A stretch of DNA of 64,000 nt from Labedella endophytica (GTDB lineage Bacteria > Actinomycetota > Actinomycetes > Actinomycetales > Microbacteriaceae). Location of the stretch: contig NZ_RZGZ01000004.1 of assembly GCF_003990045.1 (NCBI RefSeq), positions 62,001 through 126,000 of the forward strand. Reading direction: 5' to 3'. This document shows positions 56,026-63,927 of the stretch, piece by piece; the first letter of the stretch is position 1, and each line of letters begins with the position of its first letter. Both the position numbers and the translations under genes were made by a program. The notes under the pieces were generated by a model that was not told the DNA's origin, did no database searches, and saw only the letters and a list, made by a program, of their open reading frames with translations.

Positions 56026-57057
56026 ATGATCGATTTTCCCGACGAGCTCGACTTCCCCGTCATCGACGGCCACAACGACCTCCCGTGGGAGTGCCGGCGA
56101 TCGCGAGGGTCGAGCATCGAGGGGATCGACGGCGAAGAGTCGACCCTGCACACGGATCTGCCGAAGCTCCGCACCGGCGGTGTCGTGGGCCAGTTCTGGT
56201 CCGTGTACGTCCACATCGACGAACCCGATCCGGTCCGGACGACGCTGCAGCAGATCGATCTCGTGCACCGTCTGGTGGCGCGGTATCCGGACGATCTCCT
56301 GCTCGCTCGCAGCGCGGCGGACGTCCGCTCGGCCATCGGCTCGGGCCGCATCGGGTCACTACTCGGGGCCGAGGGCGGACACTCGATCGGGAACGATCTC
56401 GCGATCCTGCGGACCTTCGCCCGCCTCGGCGTCCGCTACATGACGCTCACGCACAACGCCGACACCCCCTGGGCGGACTCGGCGCTCGGGCAGCACACGC
56501 ACGGCGGCCTCAACGACCGCGGCCGGGAGGTGGTGGCGGAGATGGAGCGCATCGGCATGCTCGTCGATCTCTCCCACGTGAGCGCCGCGACGATGTCGGA
56601 CGTGCTCGACGTCGCCACCGCTCCCGTGATCTTCAGCCACTCGTCCGTCGCGGCCCTCAACGACCACCCGCGGAATGTGCCCGATCACGTGTTGGAGCGT
56701 CTCGCCGGCAACGGCGGGGTCGTCATGAACACATTCGTGCCGATGTTCATCTCCGCGGAGTACGCCGAATGGCATGCAGCGGGAGAGACGGGCCCGGAGC
56801 CCGTGGTGACCGTCTCCCACATCGCGGACCACGTGGAGCACGCGCGCGACGTGGCCGGGGTGGACCACATCGGTCTCGGCGGCGACTACGACGGAACACC
56901 GACCTTTCCCGGTGACGTGCGTGACGTGTCCCAGTACCCCGTACTCGCGCGGGAGTTGCAGAGGCGGGGATGGTCGACGGCGGACCTCCGGGCGCTGGCC
57001 GGTGGCAACATCCTCCGCGTGCTCGAGGAGACGGACGACCGCTTCGCCGCGATCTGA
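56026..57057 (+). CDS. Membrane dipeptidase-type peptidase (M19 family)
   Basis: The 343-residue product has the M19 metal motif DGHNDLPW (His16, Asp18) and LGAEGGHSIGND. The histidine loops are DLSHVSAATM and IFSHSSVAAL, with GLGGDYDGTP near the C terminus. Bacterial M19 enzymes cleave dipeptides, often with D-residues, using two zinc ions. No signal peptide is visible, so it is probably cytoplasmic despite the family name. It starts 55 bases after the epimerase gene on the same strand; a pyrimidine tract follows. Confidence 0.92.
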   Translation: MIDFPDELDFPVIDGHNDLPWECRRSRGSSIEGIDGEESTLHTDLPKLRTGGVVGQFWSVYVHIDEPDPVRTTLQQIDLVHRLVARYPDDLLLARSAADVRSAIGSGRIGSLLGAEGGHSIGNDLAILRTFARLGVRYMTLTHNADTPWADSALGQHTHGGLNDRGREVVAEMERIGMLVDLSHVSAATMSDVLDVATAPVIFSHSSVAALNDHPRNVPDHVLERLAGNGGVVMNTFVPMFISAEYAEWHAAGETGPEPVVTVSHIADHVEHARDVAGVDHIGLGGDYDGTPTFPGDVRDVSQYPVLARELQRRGWSTADLRALAGGNILRVLEETDDRFAAI

Positions 57058-57075
57058 GCGGGAAGCCTGCACGGA

Positions 57076-57138
57076 CTCCCTCTCTTCTCTCCCTCTCTTC
57101 TCCTCCTCTCCTCTCCTCTCCTCTCCTCTCCTCTCCTC
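57076..57138. repeat. 63-base uninterrupted pyrimidine run
   Basis: Only C and T occur on the plus strand, mostly as TCTCC/CTCTC repeats, just after the M19 gene. Such runs can form triplex (H-) DNA. It abuts a 72-bp inverted repeat. Confidence 0.8.
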
Positions 57139-57209
57139 GTTTTTGCGTACGCAATGGCGTTCTGCGGGTGAAGTTTCACCCGCGGAATGGACTTGCGCAC
57201 GCAAAAGCG
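57138..57209. repeat. 72-bp inverted repeat with TTTTGCG ends
   Basis: Two 36-base arms meet without a spacer and pair at about 28 of 36 positions, with some mismatches tolerated as wobble pairs. The outer part is CGTTTTTGCGTACGCAA versus TTGCGCACGCAAAAGCG, and the inner part GCGGGTGAA versus TTTCACCCGC. It probably forms a long hairpin between M19 and the Ppx gene. Confidence 0.7.
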
Positions 57210-57259
57210 TGGGAGGAGGGCGCGACGGGCGGCGGGCCGGGAGCGGTAGCGTCGAGGGT

Positions 57260-58219
57260 ATGACACCGGAACCCTCAACGCGCGTGGCCGCCTACGACTG
57301 CGGCACCAACTCGCTCCGTCTGCTCATCGCCGATGTGGTCGACGGCCGGCTCGTCGACGTGGTGCGCGAACTCGACGTCGTGCGTCTCGGGCAGGGCGTT
57401 GACCGCACCGGGCGGTTCGACGACGAGGCGCTCGAGCGCACCTTCGCGTCGGCGGAGCGCTTCGCGGCCCTGTGCCGGGAGCACGGAGTGGAGCGTGAGC
57501 ACGTGCGTTTCGCCGCGACGTCGGCGACCCGCGACGCCTCGAACCGCGACGAGTTCATCCGTCGCATCACCGAGATCGTCGGCGTCGCCCCCGAGGTCAT
57601 CACGGGTGACGAGGAGGCCGGGCTGTCGTTCGTAGGAGCGGCGAGCACCGCGCCGGAGCGCGACGGTCTCACACTCGTCGTCGACCTCGGCGGCGGATCG
57701 ACGGAGCTCGTGCTCGGTGCGGACGAGCTCGTCTCCGCGTTCTCGATGGACGTGGGGTCCGTGCGGATGACGGAGCGGCATGTACACTCCGACCCGCCGA
57801 CGTCCGACGAGGTCGAGGCGGCACGGCGCGACGTGCGCGCGGCCCTCGACGAGGCGCTGCGCACGGTCGACGTGTCGCGCACGGCGACGATCGTGGGTGT
57901 CGCCGGCACGATCACGACGGTCACGGCGCACGCGCTCGGACTCGAGCGCTACGACTCCGCGGCCATCGACGGATCGGAGCTGAGTCTCGAGGCGGTGCTG
58001 ACGGCGTGCGACGAGCTCTCCGTCATGCCGCGCGCCGAGCGCGCCGCCCGCGCGTACATCCACCCGGGTCGGGTCGACGTCGTGCCGGCGGGCGCGATGA
58101 TCTGGGCCGAGGTGCTCCGCCGCGTCCGCACCGAGGGTGCCGCGATCGGCGGGGGCATCGGCTCGGTCGTCACGAGCGAGCACGACATCCTCGACGGCCT
58201 CGCGCTCTCCCTCGCCTGA
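57260..58219 (+). CDS. Ppx/GppA phosphatase family protein (exopolyphosphatase-like)
   Basis: The 319-residue product has the actin-like motifs YDCGTNSLRLLIAD (residues 11-24), VVDLGGGSTELVLG near 137-150 and DVGSVRMTERH. This is the short form without the HD and C-terminal domains of E. coli Ppx, like mycobacterial Ppx1/Ppx2. It would hydrolyse polyphosphate or pppGpp; which one is not decidable. ATG 57260 gives MTPEPSTRVAAYDCGT, whereas the longer frame crosses the repeat region and is rejected. A hairpin overlaps its stop. Confidence 0.92.
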   Translation: MTPEPSTRVAAYDCGTNSLRLLIADVVDGRLVDVVRELDVVRLGQGVDRTGRFDDEALERTFASAERFAALCREHGVEREHVRFAATSATRDASNRDEFIRRITEIVGVAPEVITGDEEAGLSFVGAASTAPERDGLTLVVDLGGGSTELVLGADELVSAFSMDVGSVRMTERHVHSDPPTSDEVEAARRDVRAALDEALRTVDVSRTATIVGVAGTITTVTAHALGLERYDSAAIDGSELSLEAVLTACDELSVMPRAERAARAYIHPGRVDVVPAGAMIWAEVLRRVRTEGAAIGGGIGSVVTSEHDILDGLALSLA

Positions 58220-58248
58220 CGCGGGCGCCGAGGGCCGCTAGGCGAGGG
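58209..58248. terminator. Bidirectional hairpin overlapping both convergent stops
   Basis: CCCTCGCCT (58209-58217) and AGGCGAGGG (58240-58248) are perfect 9-bp arms spanning the stops of the Ppx-like and Stealth-like genes, which are only 18 bases apart. Confidence 0.65.
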
Positions 58249-59959
58249 TGGAGGCGGAGGCCGTCGCGGCCGCGTCGTCCGCGGCGGTGCCGGCGTAACC
58301 CTTCTCCCACGGCGCGACGACCGGGAAGTAGCGCTCGAGGAACTCGGTGACGGCCTTCGTGCGCTTCTCCACCGAGATCTCGGGCTTGCTGCCGTCGTTG
58401 AGGCAGAACATGTCCTGATCGCGACGCTTCAGGAGCTTCTTCATCTGACGCAGTGCGCTCTTCAGCGTCGTCTCGACGTACATGACCTTGGCGTTCGTCT
58501 GCACGACCGCCGATCCGCGCATGAGCGCGTAGTAGTGGTACAGCGAGTTCGTCACCGAGATGTCCGTCGCCGAGCGGAACTGGCTGTGCGAGGTGCGCTC
58601 GAAGTCCTCGGGGAAATCGGCCTCGAGCTCCTCCATCACGCTGCGGCGCAGGGGCGCGGCGCAGTGCTCGAGGTGGCGCGTCGTGACCTTGCCGAAGCGC
58701 TCACGCAGGAGGCGTCGGTTGACGCGAGCGGCGTTCTCGAAGCCGCTCCGGGCGGGGTTGGAGTCGCCCAGGCCGATGCGGGTCTTCGCCTCCACGAACT
58801 TCGTGATGCCACCGGGCGAGAAGAACAGGTTCGGCTGCACGGGGCGCCCGAAGAACATGTCGTCGTTGGAGTAGAGGAAGTGTTCGGCGATGCCCGGGAT
58901 CTTGTGCAGCTGGCTCTCCACGGCGTGGGAGTTGTGGGTGGGCAGCGCGTCCATGTCCTCGAAGAACGCCTCGCTCGGCATGATCGTGACGCGCGGGTGA
59001 TCGGCGAGCCACTCGGGCTTCGGGGAGTCCGTCGCGATGTAGATGTTCCGCACCCAGGGAGCGAACATGTAGACGCTGCGCAGCGCGTACTTGAGCTCGT
59101 CGATCTGACGGAATCGCGCCTCGGAGTCGTCGCCGTCGCCCACGACGTAGCTCTTCATGCGCTTCGCGCGCTGGCGCTGGAACTCGATGGACGAACCGTC
59201 GACCCACGAGAAGACGAGGTCGATGTCGAACGTGACGTCGCTCGCGAGCTCCGCGAACATGCTCTCGAGGGTCGGCCATGAGCGCCCGTAGACGATGACC
59301 TCCTCCTCGACGGCCTCGGAGCGCGGCAGGGTGCGCCGCATGAGCGCGTTCTCGGTGGGCGCGGTGATCGTGTCGTCGCCGAAGCGCCACAGCTCGAGCT
59401 GGAAGGCGGTGTCGGGACCGTAACGCAGCCGACCGATCGGTTCGATGCGTGGTCGGTACACCCGGAAGATGGCGTGCGACGAGTCGTCCGTGAGTCGGCC
59501 GTCGGCGATGAGGACGGGGCGGCCGTCGGTCTCGAGGGCGTCGTCGTGCTGAGCGGCGGGAACGTAGGGGGCCGAGTAGAACGGCTCCTCGGCGAACGCC
59601 TCCGAGAGGGCGCGTTCGATCGCCTTCCGCCTCTTGATGTCGACGGCGAGCACGGGTCGGTCGTTGTCCCCGCGTACGAGGAGGAAGTCGATGCCGGCGG
59701 CGTCGAGCACCTCCCGCACGGCGACGAGGTCCTCGACCATGGATTCGTGAGGCGTGAGGTGGCCGGCGACGAGTGCGTACTCGCCCTTGCGGCGCACGAT
59801 GCCCTCGCGCTCGAAGCGGGGGCGTCGGGTGCCGGTGGACACGAGGACGAGCTCGGGGGTCTCGGCGAAGGACGGGCCGGGAGCGTCGGCGTCGATGCCG
59901 CGCAGCGCGTGGAAGCTCGTCGCCGGGGTGCCGTTCTCGTCGGTCGTGTCTCTCGTCAT
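58238..59959 (-). CDS. Stealth-family hexose-1-phosphate transferase
   Basis: The 573-residue product carries the four Stealth conserved regions: CR1 IDLVFSWVDG (246-255), CR2 with DELKYALRSVYMFAPWVRNI and IATDSPKPEWL, CR3 with SQLHKIPGIAEHFLYSNDDM, and CR4 with HCAAPLRRSVMEELEADFPE. Stealth proteins transfer sugar phosphates during capsule or wall polymer synthesis. The N-terminal 240 residues are an extra domain. ATG 59959 gives MTRDTTDENGT; longer frames overlap the upstream region and lack a ribosome-binding site. No other capsule genes are adjacent. Confidence 0.9.
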   Translation of the reverse strand: MTRDTTDENGTPATSFHALRGIDADAPGPSFAETPELVLVSTGTRRPRFEREGIVRRKGEYALVAGHLTPHESMVEDLVAVREVLDAAGIDFLLVRGDNDRPVLAVDIKRRKAIERALSEAFAEEPFYSAPYVPAAQHDDALETDGRPVLIADGRLTDDSSHAIFRVYRPRIEPIGRLRYGPDTAFQLELWRFGDDTITAPTENALMRRTLPRSEAVEEEVIVYGRSWPTLESMFAELASDVTFDIDLVFSWVDGSSIEFQRQRAKRMKSYVVGDGDDSEARFRQIDELKYALRSVYMFAPWVRNIYIATDSPKPEWLADHPRVTIMPSEAFFEDMDALPTHNSHAVESQLHKIPGIAEHFLYSNDDMFFGRPVQPNLFFSPGGITKFVEAKTRIGLGDSNPARSGFENAARVNRRLLRERFGKVTTRHLEHCAAPLRRSVMEELEADFPEDFERTSHSQFRSATDISVTNSLYHYYALMRGSAVVQTNAKVMYVETTLKSALRQMKKLLKRRDQDMFCLNDGSKPEISVEKRTKAVTEFLERYFPVVAPWEKGYAGTAADDAAATASASTLA

Positions 59960-60143
59960 CCGTGTCGCTTCCTGTCGCGTGATCGACGTCCTGAGGGGGA
60001 CATCGCGAGTCGATGGTGTTCCGCCCGTGGGCCATGGGCCGAGGCGAGGGACCGGTGCGCCGTGCGGTGCGGTCACGGGTCGCCATCGGCGACGTGCAGA
60101 GCCCTCCCTGTCAGTATGCGCCCAGACGGCCGGATGGGCCTAT

Positions 60144-60542
60144 TCAGTCCCCGTCCGGGGCCATCCAGAGGACCTCCCAGAGGTGCCCGTCGAGATCGTG
60201 GAAGCTGCGCGCGTACATGAAGCCGTGGTCCTCCGGGTCGCGGGCGGATCGTCCTCCGGCCACGAGGGCCTGATCGATGACGCGGTCGACCTCCGCGCGG
60301 GACTCGACGCCCACGGCGAGGATCGTCTCGATCGTGTCGCGGGTGTCCGCGATCGTCTTGCCCGTGTAGGACGCGAAGCGCTCGTGCGTGTGCAGCATCA
60401 CGAACACGGTGTCGGCGACCACGAGGCAGAGGGACGACGCGTCGGTGAACTGCTCGTTGACCCGCCAGCCGACGGCCTCGAAGAAGGCCCGCGAGCGGGA
60501 CACATCGGCGACGGCCATGTTCACGAAGATGCTCGAAGCCAC
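60144..60542 (-). CDS. VOC-superfamily (glyoxalase/extradiol dioxygenase-like) protein
   Basis: The 132-residue product has the paired beta-alpha-beta-beta-beta pattern: IFVNMAVADVSRSRAFFEAV at the start and FMYARSFHDLDGHLWEVLWM at the end, with His and Glu metal ligands likely in the latter. It resembles uncharacterised VOC proteins related to lactoylglutathione lyase; no substrate can be given. GTG 60542 (VASSIFVNMAV) has a strong GGAGGGGG site upstream and is preferred over the longer frame to 60620. Confidence 0.85.
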   Translation of the reverse strand: MASSIFVNMAVADVSRSRAFFEAVGWRVNEQFTDASSLCLVVADTVFVMLHTHERFASYTGKTIADTRDTIETILAVGVESRAEVDRVIDQALVAGGRSARDPEDHGFMYARSFHDLDGHLWEVLWMAPDGD

Positions 60543-60762
60543 GGGTCCCCCTCCGATCGGTCGCGCCGCGATGGCGCTCCCCTCAACCTCCTCGACCCGC
60601 CGACGGCTGTCAAGACGCATTGCGCACGGAGGCCCACCCGTCCCACTAGAAGAGGGGTGGCGTCCTCTCCCCTATTGGGGTCACCGGAGGGCTCGTCGGG
60701 GGCCGGGCGGCGGCCATAGGCTCGGACGGTCCGAGCCCGGCCGAGGCCGTGGAGGGAGTCCC

Positions 60763-61620
60763 ATGACCGAGGTGATCGTCGCCCCGGGCGCTGATGCGCC
60801 GGGGCTGGACGCCCTGCGTCGTGCGGAACGGCGACGTCCAGGCCAGGTGTGTATCGACCGCGCGGCCGTGGCTCGTGCGGGATCCGTCCCTCCGTCGCTC
60901 GTGCGGCGGGCGTTCGGCGGCTCCCCGGTGGGCGCGCCCGAGCGGGAGGCGTTCGAAGCCGCGATGGGCGAGCGGATCGTGGGCCGGGAGCTCGACTCGC
61001 TCCCCGACGGGTGGATCGTGTTGCACTCGATCCCGGCGCCCGGAGCGAGCGGCGACCTCGATCACGTGGTGATCGGTCCCCCCGGGCTCTTCGCCGTCAC
61101 GACCTGCTTCGTCGGAGGCGACCGGGTGTTCGTCGCTGAGGACTACCTGCTCGCTCGCGGTGAACGCATCCCCTTCGCCCGTCCGGCCGTGTCGGCGGCG
61201 CGCCGGACCGCCCAGCTCGCGGGGCGCGCTCTTCCTCCGAGCGTCGCGGTGCGCGGCGTCGTGGCTGTGGCGGGCGCGCGCGGGGTGCGCATCGGTGCCC
61301 GCACGCGCTCCGTGGACGTGCGCGATGCGCGCGTGCTCCGCGAGTGGCTGGTGTCGCTTCCGCCCGCGCTCGATGCTGTGGTCGTCGAGGCCGTGGCCAC
61401 ACGGATCGCGGCCTCGATCGACGCGGGGAGCGGGTCCCCGGACCCCGCCGAGGACGGGAGGTCCGCCGCCGCCCTGCTCGTCGCTCGACTCGAACGCGAG
61501 TCCACCGCCGCCCGACGACTCCGCTTCCTCTGGCGCACCGCCGGTCTCGCCGCCGTCGCGGGTGGCGTCTGGGTGGCGTTCGCGCACCTGCCCGCGTGGC
61601 TCGCCCTCCACCTGGGCTGA
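60763..61620 (+). CDS. NERD-like domain membrane protein
   Basis: The 285-residue product has a nuclease-related (NERD-like) core. It contains AMGERIVGRELDSLPDGWIV, LHSIPAPGASGDLDHVVIGP and PGLFAVTTCFVGGDRVFVAE, the motif order of that restriction-endonuclease-like family. A C-terminal hydrophobic helix (about 258-280, TAGLAAVAGGVWVAFAHLPA) suggests membrane anchoring. Nuclease activity is unproven. ATG 60763 follows GGAGGGAGTCC. A second protein with a similar core is encoded 89 bases downstream. Confidence 0.72.
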   Translation: MTEVIVAPGADAPGLDALRRAERRRPGQVCIDRAAVARAGSVPPSLVRRAFGGSPVGAPEREAFEAAMGERIVGRELDSLPDGWIVLHSIPAPGASGDLDHVVIGPPGLFAVTTCFVGGDRVFVAEDYLLARGERIPFARPAVSAARRTAQLAGRALPPSVAVRGVVAVAGARGVRIGARTRSVDVRDARVLREWLVSLPPALDAVVVEAVATRIAASIDAGSGSPDPAEDGRSAAALLVARLERESTAARRLRFLWRTAGLAAVAGGVWVAFAHLPAWLALHLG

Positions 61621-61709
61621 CGTGTTCGGCGGGCTGTCAGGCCGCCTCGGCTATCCTTTCCCAGACGAACCGCGCCATCGGCGCGGCCCACGAGAGAGGA
61701 CGCACGCGG

Positions 61710-62642
61710 ATGACCGATTCACCGGCCTCCGCCTCTCCCTACGACGTCCTCGGCGTGAGCCCGTCCGCCTCGGCCGACGAACTCCGCAAGGCCTACCGAC
61801 GCCGACTCCGCGAGACGCACCCGGACACCGGCGGCGACGCGCTCGAGTTCACGGCCGTGCAGCGGGCGTGGGAGCGCGTGGGGGACGCCGGATCCCGCGC
61901 GGCGTACGACCGCGGAGAGAGCTCCCACACCGAGTCCACCGCGGAGGGCACCGGCTGGTCCGCTCCGTCCCACCGCTCCCGCGCCGACAACTCCCGCCCC
62001 CGCGCGCGCTCCTACGGACATCCGGGTGGTGCCGCGCGCGAGGCGTACCTGCGGCTCATCCGCGAGTGGGCCGGTCGGGGCGCGGAACCCGAGGATCCGT
62101 ACGACCCGGCGCTCGTGCGCCGGGCGCCCGTGGAGATCCGTCGGGCGCTCGCCGAGGCCCTCGCCGAGGAGGCCACGGCACGTCAGGTCTCGGCCCTCGG
62201 TATGGCCTTCACCGTGTGGCATGACGTGCACGTGGGCGGCGGGGAGCGGAAGATCGACCACGTCGTGCTCGGTCCGACCGGCCTCTATGCGATCTGCTCG
62301 GAGGACTTCGGCGTGCCGGTGCGGATCCACCGCGGCGAGCTCGTCCCCATCGATGTCACGACCGACGAGCAGCCCGTGCGTTCGCTCGTCCGCGCGTCGC
62401 GCGAGCTCGGCCGATCCGCCCGGGTCAAGATCACCGGGGTCGTCGTCGTGGTCCCCGACGAGGCGCTCGACGAAGGACTCGTCGAGATCGACCGGATGCG
62501 CAAGCCCGCCGCGTTCATCGTGACGCGCTCGCGCCTCCCGCAGCTGCTGCGCACGGGCCCGTCGGGCGTCGACCCGATCGGCGGCAACGAGCTCTTCGAC
62601 GTGCGCACGCGACTGCAGGCGGTCGTGCGCTACGAGGTCTGA
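61710..62642 (+). CDS. J-domain protein with C-terminal NERD-like core
   Basis: The 310-residue product starts with a J domain (about 8-70), including YDVLGVSPSASADELRKAYR and the DnaK-stimulating HPD at residues 37-39 in RETHPDTGG. A Ser/Arg-rich linker (about 71-105) follows. The C-terminal half has VWHDVHVGGGERKIDHVVLG and PTGLYAICSEDFGVPV, aligning with the NERD-like core of the upstream gene. The pair may have arisen by duplication. It overlaps the ImmA-like gene tail-to-tail by 13 bases. Confidence 0.75.
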   Translation: MTDSPASASPYDVLGVSPSASADELRKAYRRRLRETHPDTGGDALEFTAVQRAWERVGDAGSRAAYDRGESSHTESTAEGTGWSAPSHRSRADNSRPRARSYGHPGGAAREAYLRLIREWAGRGAEPEDPYDPALVRRAPVEIRRALAEALAEEATARQVSALGMAFTVWHDVHVGGGERKIDHVVLGPTGLYAICSEDFGVPVRIHRGELVPIDVTTDEQPVRSLVRASRELGRSARVKITGVVVVVPDEALDEGLVEIDRMRKPAAFIVTRSRLPQLLRTGPSGVDPIGGNELFDVRTRLQAVVRYEV

Positions 62643-63190
62643 CCCACCCGGTGCCGCAGCCGCGGGTCGGGTAGTCGGCCGGCGAGGATCTCCCGGTGGA
62701 ACACGGCCACGACGGCGAGCGGGACATCGAGCTGGCGCGCGATGCCGAGCGGTGAGAGTCCCGCGCGTTCGGCCGCGGCGTAGGCCTCGTCGTCGATGAG
62801 CATGCGGGCGCACTCGCGCTCGGCCCTCCGTTCGGCGGCGGCACCGGTTCCACGGTCGCGATACCTCGCGTGCACGTACTCGTGGTGCAGGGTCTCGCGC
62901 TCGAGGGGAGCGGAGAGGCCGGCGCGGACGAGGATGCGACGCGAGTCGTCGAGGTAGGCGCCGAGGCGACCGGGCGGCAGGTCCGTGCGGTACTCCACGC
63001 GCACCCCGAGCCGCCGGATCAGCTCGTGGATGGCGCGGTCCCGTGGATCGACCGGGACGTGTCCGCCGCCGACGTCCCTGCGGTCGTCATGCGGCTGGTG
63101 GTCGTGCTCCGTCGGCCCCGAGATGCCCGGCCGATCGGACCGATCGGACCGGTCGTCGTTCTGCCGTCGTGTGTCGACGCGTGCGCCCAT
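62630..63190 (-). CDS. ImmA/IrrE-like metallopeptidase
   Basis: The 186-residue product has a zinc-binding HEYVH (HExxH, His103-His107) in LERETLHHEYVHARYRDRG. Downstream Glu residues in AERRAERECARMLI may supply the third ligand, as in ImmA/IrrE peptidases. The N-terminal 45 residues are Asp/His/Arg-rich and probably disordered. These proteases typically cleave a cognate XRE repressor encoded alongside; an XRE gene lies 36 bases upstream on the same strand. ATG 63190 is the only convincing start. Confidence 0.8.
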   Translation of the reverse strand: MGARVDTRRQNDDRSDRSDRPGISGPTEHDHQPHDDRRDVGGGHVPVDPRDRAIHELIRRLGVRVEYRTDLPPGRLGAYLDDSRRILVRAGLSAPLERETLHHEYVHARYRDRGTGAAAERRAERECARMLIDDEAYAAAERAGLSPLGIARQLDVPLAVVAVFHREILAGRLPDPRLRHRVGQTS

Positions 63191-63226
63191 GGTCCCCCGT
63201 CCGGTGGCCCGGACGTGCGCCCGGGC

Positions 63227-63601
63227 TCAGCTGTCGTGCTGCTCGGACTCCTGCTGCGCTTCGAAACCCGGACGATCGAGCGCGGCCATGGGGAGACCGT
63301 CCACATCAGTATCGAGGGCACCGCTGACATCGGTGAGGGCGCGGCCGGACTTCCGGATGGAGCGCTCCGCGCGGCCGAGCACGGCGCCCGGCGTGGTGCC
63401 GAGGGCGGCGGCGAGCTCGGCGACGTCGTTGAGATTGAGGGGGAGCTCCCCGCGCAGCCGCTTGTAGTAGTAGTTGCGCGAGATCGTGAGCTTCTCGAGG
63501 AGGGCCGCGTGGGTCAATCCCCGCTTGGTCCGGAGCACGTCGAATTCACGCGCCACTTCGTACGCGAATGCGGCGGCGACGCCGATTTCCACTCTCCCCA
63601 T
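63227..63601 (-). CDS. XRE-family helix-turn-helix protein (124 aa)
   Basis: The 124-residue product has an N-terminal XRE DNA-binding domain (about 15-72, including LTHAALLEKLTISRNYYYKR and LNLNDVAELAAALGTTPGAV), followed by an acidic, Gln-rich tail. It precedes the ImmA/IrrE-like gene, matching the regulator-protease pairing of ImmR/ImmA-type modules. It diverges from a second, smaller XRE gene 86 bases away, so the gap probably holds operators for one or both. ATG 63601 gives MGRVEIGVAAAF. Confidence 0.82.
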   Translation of the reverse strand: MGRVEIGVAAAFAYEVAREFDVLRTKRGLTHAALLEKLTISRNYYYKRLRGELPLNLNDVAELAAALGTTPGAVLGRAERSIRKSGRALTDVSGALDTDVDGLPMAALDRPGFEAQQESEQHDS

Positions 63602-63687
63602 GGGTTCAGAGTACCCGTGCGGCGGCCTCCTCCACAGAAAAGGCCTCGACAACTGGGGATGCGTATCTTTATGGGTACGCTGATGGT

Positions 63688-63927
63688 ATGGCGGACAGTC
63701 GAAGCACCTGGTCGGAGAACGTCGCAGCGACGGTGCGCGCGGAACTCGCGCGCCGTCGGATCCGTGCAGCCGCGCTCATGGACGTGCTCCAGCTCGGCCG
63801 CACCGCCACCTACGACCGCGTGAACGGCAAGATCCCGTTCGACACGGCAGAGCTCCTCCTCGTCGCATCGTTCCTCGGTCTCACCGCGGAGGAACTCGTC
63901 CGCGAGGCCGACCGCTCCTCCCACTGA
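63688..63927 (+). CDS. Small XRE-family helix-turn-helix protein (79 aa)
   Basis: The 79-residue product is almost entirely one HTH domain: RRIRAAALMDVLQLGRTATY then DRVNGKIPFDTAELLLVASF and LGLTAEELV. It aligns by eye with the 124-residue XRE protein encoded divergently (NYYYKRLRGELPLN against TATYDRVNGKIPFD). A GGTACGCT hexamer region lies close to ATG 63688, so translation may be leaderless. It could be an excisionase- or antirepressor-like partner. The final 73 bases of the window after it are GC-rich with no gene. Confidence 0.7.
   Translation: MADSRSTWSENVAATVRAELARRRIRAAALMDVLQLGRTATYDRVNGKIPFDTAELLLVASFLGLTAEELVREADRSSH

Noticed and set aside
57076-57209. CRISPR array
   Set aside because: Repeats are simple pentamers without spacers, and no cas gene is present.
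60763-63927. Prophage or integrative element
   Set aside because: ImmA-like and XRE genes can occur in such elements, but no integrase, capsid, relaxase or attachment repeat is visible; the sequence ends too soon to be sure.
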